A stretch of 64,000 nucleotides of DNA from Plantago major (GCA_026545765.1 JAIFAC010000480.1:1-64000), one strand, 5' to 3'. Counted from the first letter of the stretch, positions 1-13,300 are shown. A program made the numbers and translations. Notes: generated by a model from the sequence alone, not told the origin.

Positions 1-409
1 GTACCATCATGAAGACTTCTGCATAAAATGCTGTTACATGCCTAGGTTGGATGAAGTCTGGACAAAGTGATAAGTAGAGATAGTATCACCGAACGCCTGT
101 AGTCAATCTTGTTCATTCAATAATAATAATGTAGCCTGATAGTGTCTTTAAGGAGCATTCTGGTTAGACTTTAAACTTACTGCATAGAACTTTGCACCTG
201 CAAATGCTGTCTCATATGATTAGTTCCTCCTTTCAGTCATGTAAATGGTGGATGAAGTTGGTATAGATCACATTGTTCAACCTGATGGAATATGTGGATT
301 CTTCTTTTCTCTTTTGGTGTTATTCTTTAGTTCTGCACTCAATTCTATTAGTCTCATTAGCATTATCACTTCCAACTTGCCAAACATCATACCAATTAAT
401 CTCGGCCAG

Positions 410-2831
410 GTTGGTGGTGTTGGTTGCTTTCTTGGTAGTTTTGTCTGTGCTGTCAAGGACCTGTGTGCCTTGGTTCTTAAAAACTCATGATAAGTTTGTC
501 ATCGCAGGTGAGCTGCCTATTTGATTCTGCTGTGCTATCTTTTATGTTGGTCTGAGACTTGAGTGGAAATAATAATTCACAAAATCATTGATCATGTTTT
601 GTTGACAAGTATAATTAACTTTATAACATCTACTTCTGCAGACCAATGAACTGTACCAATTGGCGCCTGTTGCTTTCTGCCTACTTGTAGCTTGGGTCTG
701 TAATAATTATTTCTCCATGACTGCTCATCTTTCTGCAACCTCAATTCATGTAACTAACCAACATCTAATGTCCTGGCTGTTTCAGTGTAGTGACAAGTTT
801 GGTCTTAGTTTAGAGTTGGGACTGCTTATGCTGGAGTTATGATTTCTATAACTGATCTCGCTTCAGCATACCCTTTGAACAAGTAAGATTACTTAAAGTC
901 TAAGTTTGATTATGTTACTAGTACTTAATTTCATTGTTAGAGAAAATTTGGATACCAGTGAGTTATATTGATTTCATCAGCATACCCTGATATGGTTCTT
1001 CTGCTTCACTTTTACTGTATATTAATCTTATATTTGATTTTTGGCTTGTCACTGGTGCAGGTCGAACCAATTCGAACATGTTCGCAGCACTTTTCCTAGC
1101 TAGCATTGGGATGCTAATCCATGTTCATTTTCTATGGAATCATGTGGATATTTTGCTCGATCAGTTATATTGGTGGTCATTGTCAAGACGATTGTAATAT
1201 CTGCAGTTGTCAAGGGCTTTGATACAACAACAAAACTTCAGTTCTTGTAAGATAAATTTCTTTAATCACAGGCTTTAGAATTAATGGTTGCATGTATTCT
1301 CTCATAAAAGAACCTGTCCTTGGGCCTTGTAGGTAGGAATGTCTTTAGCGCAAATTGGGGACTTTGCATTTGTACTTCTGAGTCGGGCCTCGAATCTGCA
1401 TCTTGTGGAGGTAAATGCTGCTTTGTGTTACAAGGAACCCTGTTAATAGTGTTTCTGATGATAGGATAGAAAGAAAACCCAATGATTCTGAGCAAATTTT
1501 ATGATAATCACATATTGAAATTCTGGATCCGCTTGGTGTTAATGAAAATTGAATTCTCCTCAGGGAAAGGTTTACCTGCTGCTTCTTGGAACTACTGCCT
1601 CAGTCTGGTACTATATCTTGTCATGCTTTACTTTATTAAGAAAATATATCTTTCTTGTGTTGCATGCATGTTGATGTCTTCCTCGCTTTCTGTATGGAAG
1701 GGTGATATCCATGTCAACATTGTTGGATATGCAATCGTTTCTAATTCATGCCAATGCTATACAGCATATGGCCAGATATAGTTCTTTCACTTCAATTGCT
1801 AGCAAGTACGGGACTAGGAATTTTTTCATCTATTATAGATGGACTGACCAATGAAAGTGTCCCTTCCCTTTCAGTAGCTGATCTGGGATAGTAGTTGTAA
1901 CTTGTTAGAAATAGCTCTTGCTGGCAATTCTTGCCGCTTACTTGTTAAAAAAAGCACTTCCCTTTCAGTTTCTGACTTTCCCTGCCACTATTGTATATTT
2001 TTCCCAAATGTGAGATAGCAACAGTCTCGCCAAATATTTGGAAAAACCACACCCCACCCACTCAAGTGTTTGGCATTCCTCGTATGTACATTAGCTAGTG
2101 TGGAGTGGTTTTTCCTCCTGTATAGGTAAAACTGGTTTTCTATAAGAATCGCTCTTCTTATAACTATTTGGATGTATGCATAGTTTGTCTGTAAACTAGT
2201 AAAGAATTGCCTATTTCAAGTGGCCCTAGTTCATGGAGAGCCACTTGTGAGTATATATATATATATATATATATATGAACTCAGCCCTGAGTACATCCAT
2301 TACTTCTTTTCAATTTGTCAATTTGACTTGAAGCTTATAGGGCATTTCACTGCTCCTTGGTAAACAAAATGTGTAACTAAATTGTACATTACTTAGTTTG
2401 AAATTTCTCTGGCTCTTTCGGATTTAGCATGAATCAACCCAACCCTTCATGTGCTGCCAGATGCTATCTTCGTATGTATCTTCATATTGTTGACCATTAA
2501 CTTCTGTGCAGGTAACTACTCCATTACTTTTCAAGTTAATACCAGCAGTCGTGCACCTTGGAGTGTTGTTACGGTGGTTTTCACCTGACAGTCAAACTGA
2601 GGTATGAAGATCTTCCTTGCAGAATATTGGAAAGAATCTGACCTTTCGTTTTCTTTTGTATCATCCACTTTTTTTTTCCCTTCCTTACATTTGGTTCCCG
2701 AAGAAATGTTTCATATGCTAGGACATGTTTAACTGCAGCTAGTGGTATTCAAAGGAGACAATCTGCGGACTGACAGTGCAAAGCAAAGAATCGCTTTGAT
2801 ATCCAAGGATCTCTTGATTCATGAAACATGA
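410..2831 (+). CDS. KEA: 3' exons of K+ efflux antiporter, KEA4/5/6 group (partial, frame disturbed)
   Basis: Eight exons can be followed: about 410-507, 642-695, 786-882, 1061-1246, 1333-1410, 1564-1607, 2512-2601 and 2739-2831 (TGA at 2829). All introns start with GT and end with AG. The peptides match the C-terminal half of plant KEA4-6 membrane exchangers: VLSRTCVPWFLK, TNELYQLAPVAFCLLVAW, SLAQIGDFAFVLLSRASNLH, TTPLLFKLIPAVVHLGVLL, then a short hydrophilic tail. Known family members exchange K+ for H+ in Golgi, trans-Golgi and prevacuolar membranes. The N-terminal half lies left of the window. About seven one-base gains or losses interrupt the frame (exon 1 near its 3' end, exon 3 twice, exon 4 three times, exon 6 once), and the SFAAG stretch of exon 3 is altered, although flanking codons still read as KEA. 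It is either a young pseudogene or an error-rich stretch of assembly. Family call is firm; functional status is not. Confidence 0.85.
2040..2115. repeat. Short inverted repeat in KEA intron
   Basis: An arm GGAAAAACCACACCCCA at 2040-2056 faces its near-perfect inverse GTGTGGAGTGGTTTTTCC at 2098-2115, separated by about 40 bp. It lies in the roughly 900-bp intron between KEA exons ending at 1607 and starting at 2512. It could be a small MITE remnant or a hairpin; no target duplication was found. Confidence 0.5.
2252..2276. repeat. (AT)n microsatellite in KEA intron
   Basis: About 12 uninterrupted AT units within the long KEA intron. Confidence 0.9.
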
Positions 2832-3260
2832 AGTTGTAATGCATCATAAAGATCTCATATTTGCTTGGAGAAGACTTTACCAATTGATGTCCAAAGGAAG
2901 ATGATTGGTTATCCGGTTCTTCTCTTTCTTTCGAAGCATGTCCACCGGTATCTCGTATACATTTTGACCAAAGTAGAGAAATATAAAGTGATACAAGCCT
3001 CGAAAATGCCGACGACTCACTAGGGGGTGATCTGACAGTTAGAGACACTAACCACTGAAAGCATCACAATTAATCAAGGTAATGCTACCCGTGATGTGAT
3101 TTTATTTTTGTATTCTTTCCCTTAAAATGTAAATTAATTTCAGCTTGTTTCTGTAATTCGGACCATTTTTCCTTCTCCCCATATCTTTTGTATCTTTAAC
3201 TGTAGAGCTTTATGTATAACCCCTGTAATCAACTGAATCAAAATTTTGTACAAAAATCTT
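2832..3260 (+). other. Probable 3' UTR of the KEA gene, possibly with one intron
   Basis: Non-coding DNA directly after the KEA stop codon. A possible donor (CAAG/GTAATG at 3079) and acceptor (CTGTAG/AGC at 3205) would make a 3' UTR intron of about 127 bp. No clear polyadenylation signal fixes the end, so the right limit is a guess. Confidence 0.3.
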
Positions 3261-3462
3261 CACTCACATTTTTGGGAATGAAGAATTCCGTTGGTGATTA
3301 TAATTTCTTGTATGCTGCTTTTGTAAATTCCTGCATTTATATCATGATAGCTCGGGTGTACATTGAATTCACAATGCCTCTCCCGGACTGTGTACATTGC
3401 TAGATCGAATTTATTCACCATCTCTTGAACATTGGGCACGCAAACCTTTCAGTTGCAACATA

Positions 3463-3692
3463 CTACCCTAACTTCATACGCTAAGGCCGACGCGTAGCTT
3501 ATGCGAAAAGCTAACGAATGACAAGATATAAAAATGCGAGAAATGCGCTATTTTGGTGGCATATGTGCCAAGATTCCACCTCTAGTTTACATGAGAAACC
3601 CGTGAGAATGGTTACTCTTTTGCGTCAGATAGATAACCTCAAAAATGGAACAGGATGCCAAAACTTTGAAGCGTAGTTTTCTCGGGGGTGGT
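3463..3692. mobile_element. Decayed Stowaway-like MITE
   Basis: The left end (CTACCCTAACTTCATACGC) is roughly the inverse of the right end (GCGTAGTTTTCTCGGGGGTGG). The left part also aligns over about 65 bp with the Stowaway-type copy starting at 20935: both share AACTTCATA..., TTATGCGAAAAG and a following AATGA-AA-ATATAAAAATG-like run. Heavily mutated; limits approximate. Confidence 0.45.
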
Positions 3693-4218
3693 CTAAAACA
3701 TTATGTTATTAAGATTAACCCGCCATAATGCCACTAGATACTTTACTTTTAATAATAAATTGAAATGTGAGGATTAAATACATTAATCGAAAGAAAAAGA
3801 TAGTCAAAACTCCTTGTATAACGTTGGCCAGATTTCTTAGTCATTCTTCATCCAATATTATATCATTGAGTGAGTGTTTATTTATATTAACTATAGAAAT
3901 GTAAAAATAGGTCCTAACATACCCGATTTGTTAATTAGTAATGTACATGTTTTTTTACAAAAAATCTATCCTCAAACGGAACCAAAATAAAATACAAAAG
4001 ATACAACACAATCAATAGTTGTTCTAACAATCTGTATGATATGTGGTCGCCCCACCACACGCACACACAAATATTATACAAAAGTAATTTCACATGTCAT
4101 GGTTGTTTTTTCCAACCCACCGGTTCCCAGCAACTCCGGGGTGGTATGCGTCACCCCACCAAAGACACAAAAATTATTATTCTACGAACATAATTTCACA
4201 TGGTACGGTTCCCTGGGA
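3693..4218. other. Intergenic, nothing recognised
   Basis: AT-rich DNA without splice-linked coding peptides or clear repeats. Confidence 0.5.
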
Positions 4219-4552
4219 AGCATGGATGAAGAAAGCAGAGAAGATAGAAGAGAGTTTCTCGCAGAGAGTATACCCACCCTCCCACTGGCCATGGAGATCA
4301 AGAAAGTACAAAGAAGATCAAGACATTTTTCCCTAGAGAGTATTAGTTATCCCTAGCTATGGAGATCGTGAAAGTAGAGAAAATCTAAGAGAGTTTCCCC
4401 ACCTAGAGAGTATCAGATCCCCCAGGCTCATTATGGAGATCAGGAAAGTAGAGAGAAGATCTAAGAGAGTTTCCCCACCTATAATATCAGATCCCCCAGG
4501 CCCGTTATGTATCAAGAAAGTAGAGAGAAGATCGAAGAGAGTTTCCCTTTAC
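4219..4552. repeat. Tandem array, about 70-bp unit, about five copies
   Basis: The phrase GGAGATCA-GAAAGTAGAGA followed by GAAGATC-AAGAGAGTTTCCC recurs near 4219, 4293, 4361, 4435 and 4506, with spacing of about 68-75 bp and several interspersed CAGATCCCCCAGGC blocks. Copies differ by small changes. Open frames across it are by-products of the repeat. Confidence 0.75.
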
Positions 4553-5584
4553 TAACTTAATCATAACATGTTGTGGCCGGGTCTTGTAACAAAGGTATAT
4601 ATGAAACGGGTTCGAGTATATACCAAATCGGACCTGAACATTATTATTTCAATCTGGTTGAATTGCTCGATAGAACTTCCTTTCCAAATGAGATCGTAGG
4701 GAAGAGAAACCCTATACCTCAGCCTACCGATCTAATCATATACATCAAGAAAAGGAACTTGAAAATCTTCACATGTAAAAAGTTGTTGATAGACATGTAA
4801 AAATCAACACACCACTAATTAGCTCACGTGCGTCTCTTCTATATTCGAACCTAAAATAGCACGTCTAGTACACGATTCATAAAACTTCATTTGGATTCAT
4901 GCCCATTAAGAAAATTAGTTTGTGGGTGGCGATTTTGATGGAATTATGGGATTTAGAAGATTTGATTGATCACATTTATAAATAGTTGCAAAGGTTGAAT
5001 ATCAATGGCAGAATTATATAACCAAAATTAGATTAAAATTGTAAAGGTAACAGAACCAAATACGAATTAACTTGGCATCAAAAATAAATTTACCCTGATT
5101 ATAATTGTTTTGTAATATTTTAATCTAAAAAAATGAAATAATTTCTCACATTGATTTGAGGCCAAAGTACCATAGCTAGAATTGATAATAAAAACTGGTC
5201 TTCATAATATATGGATAGATCTCATCTTCACATGCCTAAAAATTGAAAATTAATTTATTACTTTATTATTTACCTTCTCACATCTTCTACTTTATTCACT
5301 ATCTCCTACGACTATTCATTATTTTCATACATAAGTATTTAGAGAAAAGTCGAACCTAAATTCAAAAATAAAAAAAACGTTGAGAGTTAATACAACTTAA
5401 AATGAATTTCTTTTTTACTTTAATTTTGTATTAGAAAATATCCAAGTAATTGGAAAGCGCTCCAAGTATCATTTATGCACATGAGGATCATGTGTGCTTC
5501 AAAATAAACCATCAACTTTAGAATATAGTAGAAAATATACTAAGTGCCGTAATAACCGAAAGTGCACAAATGGTATGGTCGTAT

Positions 5585-5587
<3 letters not shown>
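4553..5587. other. Intergenic, nothing recognised
   Basis: AT-rich DNA. A short open frame at 4573-4800 has no recognisable family and no gene structure around it. Confidence 0.5.

Positions 5588-5641
<54 letters not shown>
5588..5641. repeat. (AT)n microsatellite
   Basis: About 27 consecutive AT units. Confidence 0.95.
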
Positions 5642-5643
<2 letters not shown>

Positions 5644-5689
5644 GCTAAACAAAATAATCATGTATTTTAGTTCGTGCACGTTTGATGCT

Positions 5690-7160
5690 AAACTATTTAA
5701 ATTGAGTATCTTTTTGAATGCTTGATGCTACGTTAATTATTTATAATGTATTTTAATGAGTCGTTTTTAATTTTTAAAATTTAATTATTTAATTTTATAT
5801 TATTAAAAAAAATTATATTTTATTTTAATTAATAAAAAAAATTATTTAATTAATAATAGTATTAAATATTTGTGTCTATAGATTCGTCTGAATTCAAATA
5901 TATGTTAAAAATATTTTTTGGATTTTTGTAGATAAAATTATATGAGATTAATATTTTATTTTAGGGATTGAAATGATTTATTTAATTAATAATAATAATA
6001 ATAATCTATTAAAACACTATTCATGGCCTTCCGCATTTTCAGCAACCATAAGACATAAAATTTTGTCACCAGAAAATAACATTGCTCACATGATCTTAGC
6101 AACAACACTACTATGTTCCCCTATTTAGACTCTGCTTAACCGTAGAATTAAAATTTCACGTAGGATGGATGGAATTTGAATGAATCTGGTGGGTTTACCT
6201 CATCAACTTTATATATTATATATATTATATAAGAACACCAAACTGATAATCTAAGTGCTAAAACATTAGCCTCAGTTCCTCACGTTTAACCTAGCAAAAC
6301 TTTATGCAACAAAATTCCCCCACCCTAATCGTAACCATAGAATCAAAATGTATAATTGAAAATATAAATATCTATTATATATTAATTAAAAATATAAATA
6401 TCTATTAATATAAACATACACATTTTTCGGAGTTTTGTAGATAAATTTATATGAGACTTAATAAAAACTATATATGCAAATAATATACAAAAATAAAACA
6501 AGGAAATATATCGTTGAAAATGCAACTAATTCCACATAGGATTGAATTAATTTAATACATGTTCTATTTTTAAATTTAATTATTTCATTTTATCTTATTT
6601 AATAAATTTATATTTTATTTTAATAAATAGTATAATTTATTTAATGAATAATAGTATTCAAGATTGGTGTCATGATTCGCTTTTGTCACTAAAAATTCAA
6701 ATATATGTTCAATATATTTTTCGGATTTTTGTAGATAAAGTGATATGAGATTTAATAAAAATTATATATGCAACCAAAATACCCAAAATAAATTGTGAAA
6801 TATGTATATATCGGTTGAAAATGCAACTAATTCTACGTAGGATTGAATTAATTTAATAAATACTCTATTTTTAAAATTTCAGTATTTCATTTTATCTTAT
6901 TTAATAAATTTATATTTTATTTTAATAGATAAAATAATTTATTTAATTAATAATTGTATTCAAGATTATGTCATGAATTCCTTGTCATTACTTTAATTCA
7001 AATATATGTTCCATATATTTTTCGGATTTTTTAAAATAAAGTTATATGAGATTTAATAAAAATTATATATGCAGTATAACATACAAAAAAATAACATTAA
7101 AATATATATTGACTAAAATGTAACTAATTCCACAAAATTCTACGTAGGACCTAATTAATC
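5690..7160. repeat. AT-rich tandem array, about 300-bp unit, 3-4 copies
   Basis: The block AATTCAAATATATGTT...TTTTTCGGATTTTTGTAGATAAA...TATATGAGATTTAATAAAAA...ATGCAACTAATTCYACRTAGGATTGAATTAATTTAAT recurs. The TTTTTCGG landmark falls near 6425, 6718 and 7020 (about 293-302 bp apart), with an older partial copy near 5890-6000 (TTTTTTGGATTTTTGTAG). It has no coding content and looks like a small local satellite. Confidence 0.75.
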
Positions 7161-8434
7161 CTTCATGCTTAAACCATCACTTTTACATAATATATGGATG
7201 GATGGATTATTCTCCACAAATATGTTGGGCAATATTATCGTAAAGCCTACAATATCTATATAAACAAATTTGGCTCTACATAATCATTTTCGCTTTTGGT
7301 TAGTTCTATAATGATTATAGGGCTGTTATTGTTCTTTTCTTTTCCTTCACATGTATTCACTACGTGCGATTAATCTAATGATTTAAGTCATTTATTTTTT
7401 GAGTTGATTTTAGGAACGATATCTTTCTACAAACCTGGTTATCGGCTGTTTAGCAAACGTGAATCGATATCTTTCTACAGTATCTAGTACTACTTTATAT
7501 AACGTTCAATTCTTCTTCTCAATTAGTAAAATGGTGTGGTACCCCAGTCCCCAACCCATTTGGGTATATCTATCCAATGTATAAAACAATACTCCAGTAT
7601 TCTTCTACAATGATGGGGTATGCGAAGTTCGAGAGTCAGAGACACCATAAAAATTGGCAGCAGCAGGATTAGCTAGCCACTGAGTCAGCTGTCCCATATT
7701 GCGATTTCATTTCAATAGTATTTTGAATTTTGAATAGCGTCCAGCTCTAATCTGCTTGCTATTATTATTATTCCCATATGATGATGTTAGACTTTTTTTC
7801 TCAACTTGCAATTTTTTTCACTTTCTGCAACTTATCGTGGTCCATTTGTGAAGCAACCTGAGTAGCTTTTATTTGGTTCTAACTGTCAGGTCCCATGTAT
7901 AAGAACAAAGTTGATTCAAGATAAAGTATAGTATCATATCCGACCATCAATCATAAGTGGACTTGTTTCTCATAAAATATATGGATAGACTACCAAAATT
8001 GGGGAGATCAATTATTCACATACTTGCATGCATATTCTCTTTCCGTGCACTTCTTTTCTTCAGATCACATTCTTTGTACTTCATCTCACCCATGTGAATT
8101 CAAAGATTTGTCAATTTTTAATTCAACATAATTTCATACGCCAGTAATCTACACCATACCACATCCCATAAATAATAAATAATTTTATATATTTAAATAA
8201 GTCTTGAGACATAGTTTAAATAATTTCTCTGATGCAAGTGTTATCAATAAAATATTTTGTTATTAATCATCAAAAAGCCATATTCTCAACATCGGTTTTT
8301 TTTGTTAGAAAAGAAATCATTTCATTAACAACATAAATAATGTATCTCGTGATACTTTGTGTATATATTTACACACAAATAACATTTCTTGTCACTAAAG
8401 TACGATTCCCACATTTTGCCAAAGTCTTGAATGT
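7161..8434. other. Intergenic, nothing recognised
   Basis: AT-rich, no coding peptide or repeat recognised. Confidence 0.5.
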
Positions 8435-10079
8435 AAGATTTTCCTAAAAGATAGGAAAATTAAGGTTTTTTGTGATTTTTCGTGGTTTTTGGGTTTTAGC
8501 GGTCTGACCGGCCGAGTTTTTTTAAAAACCGCCGAGACACACATTTTAGTTATGCTTTTAATAGATTATGTTAGCAGGTTTGAAGTTTCAGCTATGCTTT
8601 TACGATTTTGTTAATGTTTTTAAGATATGACGCGATAGTTTTAATGCTTGATTGTGATGTTTCAATTATAATTTTAACCTCTCTTGTTAATGTTTTAAGA
8701 GATGGTGTAATAGTTTTAAGGAGCCATGATAGTTTTAAGATGGTTTGTTATAGTTTTAAGCGACAATCTAATATCATTAAACCACCATTAAACAAGTCTA
8801 AAAGTTTCAGATCTGCCATTAAAACATCAATAAACAAGCTTAAAATAAGATACTTGAAACATTCAGTCATTACAATATTAAAATACTCATCCAAAGGTTT
8901 TAAAACATCTATTCTCATAGGAAAAAAAAATTACAATAAATGTTCATTCGGTATTTTTTTTATGCAAATACAAACTGAGTTGTTAAAATAGGTCTTCTTT
9001 ATTAAACTCACAGAACTTCGCTCGCCTTTTGTTGCTTGTGCTTCAATCTTGCAAAGGACACCTCGATGCACCTATCATCAAACTCGATGTCATCATTAGC
9101 ACCGCTAAAACATTCATTAACCAAGTTAAATCATAACAACTCTCATCAAAACTATCACATTGGTGCTTAAAAACAAAGAAGAAATGTGCAACACATGCTA
9201 AAAACGGTAACATTGATGTTTAAAACCATAGCAGTGCATTTTAAAACTATAACAAAGCAGGAACATGCAACACAAGCTAAAAACAAGAATATTTATACAA
9301 AAACCATAATCGTGTTTCTTAAAATTATAACAAAACATTTGCAAAAAATAAAATCATAAATATTTCTCAGAAGTTAAAACACTAATGTTGATGCTTAAAA
9401 CTACAACAATAGGTTTTATAACTATAACACATGCTCTAAAAACAATAACATGCAGCTACTCAACATAAGATAAATATAGTAACATTAATGCTTAAAACCA
9501 TAACCCTGTCTCTTAAAACTATAACAAAACCTCTTATAACTGTAACAAAGCATGAACATGCAACACAAGCTAAAAACAGTAACATTGATGCTTAAAACCA
9601 TAACAATGCATCTTAAAACTATAACAATGCCTCTTAAAACTATAATAATGCATCTTAAAACTATAACAAAGCATTTGCAAAAAATCAAATCATAAATATT
9701 TCACCAGAGGCTAAAAATACCAACGTTGCTGTTTAAAACTACAATAATAAGTCTTGAAACTATAACATTTACGCTAAAACAGTAACAGGCGGAAACATTC
9801 AACACAAGCTAAAACCATAACAATGATGATTAAAACTATAACACCAGCTCTTAAAACCATAATAAAGCACCAGATTGCGAAATTTGATTTTCACTGTACG
9901 AATTTCAGATCTGAAACCAGATCTGAAAATATCAAATCATAAAATCAGCGAAAATGAAAAATAAAAGGTCAAATTTCACTTCCGATTGAGATTTTAACGA
10001 AAAAAGCGAGATGAATTTGTTAATTTGAACATTTTAGCATCTGGATCTGAAAATCCTGGAACCGCAAATCCGCCAAATC

Positions 10080-10113
<34 letters not shown>

Positions 10114-10373
10114 ACCGTTACGATTTGATCGCCGTCGTGTTGAAGCACCATAATTTTCGACAGAGGATGGGGTTCCGACGGAGGATATGGAGCGAGTGAA
10201 GAGAGATATGGATGTTTCTCACTAGGGTTTTTGTATAGATAGCATATTGAATCATGGCGCTTTTGCAGAGAGTGTTATTTGAGGTATTTATATAAAACCA
10301 CCGATCAATTGTAGTGTTTCTGACCGATTCTTTATTGTGAAAACCGAATTTTCCTATAGATTAAGAAAATCTT
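8435..10373. mobile_element. Terminal-inverted-repeat element built of short degenerate repeats (unclassified, non-autonomous)
   Basis: The left end (AAGATTTTCCTAAAAGATAGGAAAATT then AAGGTTTTTTGTGA, and GGTCTGACCG) mirrors the right end, which read on the other strand gives AAGATTTTCTTAATCTATAGGAAAATT then CGGTTTTCACAA and GGTCAGAAA. Between lie dozens of degenerate units of about 20 bp: ATAGTTTTAAG-type in one orientation at about 8540-8770, and CTTAAAACTATAACAA-type in the other at about 9100-9870. The right part (about 9880-10260) holds a (GA)14 run at 10083-10110 and, on the - strand, a CT-rich leader-like sequence with CCCTAG. No transposase and no clean target duplication was found. Long inverted ends suggest a MULE-like element, but that is inference. 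Confidence 0.55.
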
Positions 10374-13300
10374 TCATTTTACTATACTTACTCCATATTT
10401 TTACATTTTATCAATTATTTAATTTTCACCTACCTAAAATTATGTGTTAATTTTAATTCAGATAGGGAGGGGAGGAAGTATGTTTTGTACCGAGCACTAT
10501 TCCATTGGAGTTTATATGTTTTTCATTTTCATCCAACCACTGATCAATTATATACCTTAAAAATGTTTTAAGTCTTATGTTTAGAATTATGCAAAATTGT
10601 TAGTTTTGCACTTAATTCTAAATCATTAGTCCAAAATCAACTTATTGAGTAGTTAGTGTATTTTGCATATGAGTTCCCAAATTATATAAATCAACAGGTC
10701 TTTCATGAACTACTCGCCTTTCCTATATACTTATTAGCAAGCAGAACTCGCCCAATAGATTGTTATCCGAGTTCACGCAAAATTTCTTATTAAATCTTTT
10801 TGCTCTTTTGTTATAGTTCTTGATACAATTATGTAGTCGTATTCAACTATCAGTGTTGTGGAGCTTTCATCCCATATTGTGTAGGCACTACTTAAGAATC
10901 AACAGTGATTCATTCATATACGTGATTAATCCTTTAAATCAGTAGTTCTATCCTATCCGAACCTGTCCAGAATCCAATATATATATATATTTTTATGTAA
11001 CATGAAATACTTATTTACATGTGCATAACAATTTTATACCGTCCAGGTAATTAAAGTATGTCTGTGATTGTGAGTCTATGGATCTCCGTAAGTTTAGATT
11101 CCATTTTTCAATAAATTCTGTACCGCCCAATTAAGTGTCTTGTCTAATAACATGGCATTCCGTACATATTTATGTGATTCATTGTACCATTACGCACTCA
11201 CTAATTAAAGTGTGTTTGCGAGTTTATGGATCTCCGCAGTCCTTTTTTTTATTAAATCAATTTTAAAGATATTTTAGTTAAAAACCAGTGTTTGTCAACC
11301 GCTATATATCAACATTATATGTAAGTTGACGCTTAATGCTTGTTATCGTAAATTAAGATGCGTGTTAAAATCAAAATCCTAGCAAATAGAGTAGAAATGT
11401 GAATTTAGATAAGGCTAGTGATCGTCATTCATTCATGAACCAATTAAGCCATCTATTTAGAGCAATTCAATCGCTAATTGATAAGGCATACTTAGCTAAG
11501 TTACTTGCACTGTTCACTCATCGATGGTGATGTTTAAATTGAATGTGCATGATGCCATATATTACATCATTAATATCCCAAAATTTTTAATATCAATGAG
11601 AGTTGAAATGCTACTCATATCAACAATTAATGTTCATTTATTTTAGGAATACATTATTAATAATTTCCACTTAAGGTGATTGTATGCCCTTGAGTACTAA
11701 AGAGTCTAAAATTAACATGTGTCCCTTTAGGTCGGATCTCACAAAAGTCATTGATCATTTCAATTTTTACTTTTATAGTAGTAGCTTGTAAGATTATTAA
11801 TCATTCAGAATGTAGTAATAAGTTTCTTAAACCAATTAATTTGAATAGATACAATTAATTAAGCGCTTGGTATAGTATAACTAAACTTTGAATTAAGTAA
11901 GAATATACCGATTTTCTGAATTTTAATTGTGATATTGGTGTATAAGATCTGCTTTGAAAGGGTGATTTCACAGAGAGTATGGGTTAGATTAGATTAGATG
12001 AATAGGCAAACTGAAATAGCTTCTGCGTGCAACGAATCAAACAGAAAAGGTCGAAATTAGTTATGAATGATGATTAGTTGATTCCCTCTTTAGTGGCGCA
12101 ATGGCACAAGAGGACAAAAAAATTAACTCAACAAATTAAATATTCCAGTTGAGTACAGGATGTACATGACATGACGTATTTCGCGTAAACTTATTTCATT
12201 TTGTGCCACTCAATACTTCCAAACTTGAACAACGTTGGGTTGTTCCACGTAATATTTTTAACTTATCGGACTTTAACATGACTATTAACTCAATTTTATC
12301 TGATAAAAAAATAATGAATTGACATAATATTTTTAATTGTATAGTGAACATAAAAACTCAAAAACTTAACAGCGTCTTCAATCTTGTCAAAGAGTCCATG
12401 CTTTTCTTTATTCCCTCTTGCTTTCTATTTTCGCGTTTAGATCGCATCGACTCAAACATATGTGCCTCGTTAGACGATCAATACGCATTTATCTTAATAA
12501 TGTGATATATTAATTATATTTTAATACTAGAATATTAATGTACATCTATACCCTATTCAAATCTAATTAAATTTCAGAAATATAATTTCATATATTTTAT
12601 ACATATCATTTCCAAACATATCAACAATTAAACATTGATGATCATCGTCTTCATCCTTCTGTAACAATCCTTTAAGCCAACGTAATTTTAGTTACAAAGG
12701 TCAGGAGGAAACTTATCCCAATTTTCCCTTGAGCAGAGCAAACGCAGTGAAGGGAAAAAGAAATACAAAAACAATACATTGTCCCAAATCCAACCCAAGA
12801 TGATGTACGATGGTAAGTGAAAAACAGACACACTGATAGATGGATTGAAGATGGATAAATAAAGCTTTAAAATTGGGTCTTGCTCCACTAATTTTGGAAT
12901 AATTTTATTGAATTGGGATTGATCGTTTGATTAGGGTTCTTCACACTTGGTAATTGTTGAAAAATAGAGTTGAATAGCTTCAATGTTTGTTAACTGATTT
13001 TTATCGATGGCGTATATTTAAAGATGGAACTGTAATTCATTATTTAATTGTTTGTTATTAATAAAGGTTATGTATATGTTATTTAGAAAAATTTAAATTA
13101 TATATATATATATTATATATAACATTAAAAATAATTATTTTATAAGGGTATTATAGTCATCTAAAAATGTTATGGGAATTTTTAATTATTAATTATCAAT
13201 CGTACCCAAAATTATAGAGAAAATAACTTCGAACTAAAATTAATGGATCAGATTGAATTAACGCCACATGGAGATCATCTAATCTTAGATTTGCAAGCGC

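Noticed and set aside
2749-3048. Antisense open frame over the last KEA exon and 3' UTR
   Set aside because: Shadow of the KEA exon on the other strand.
4036-4356. Open frames across the 70-bp array
   Set aside because: They arise from the purine-rich repeat; no protein family fits.
9485-9688. Open frame coding repeated VIVLRC
   Set aside because: A by-product of the 20-bp repeats of the terminal-inverted-repeat element, not a protein gene.
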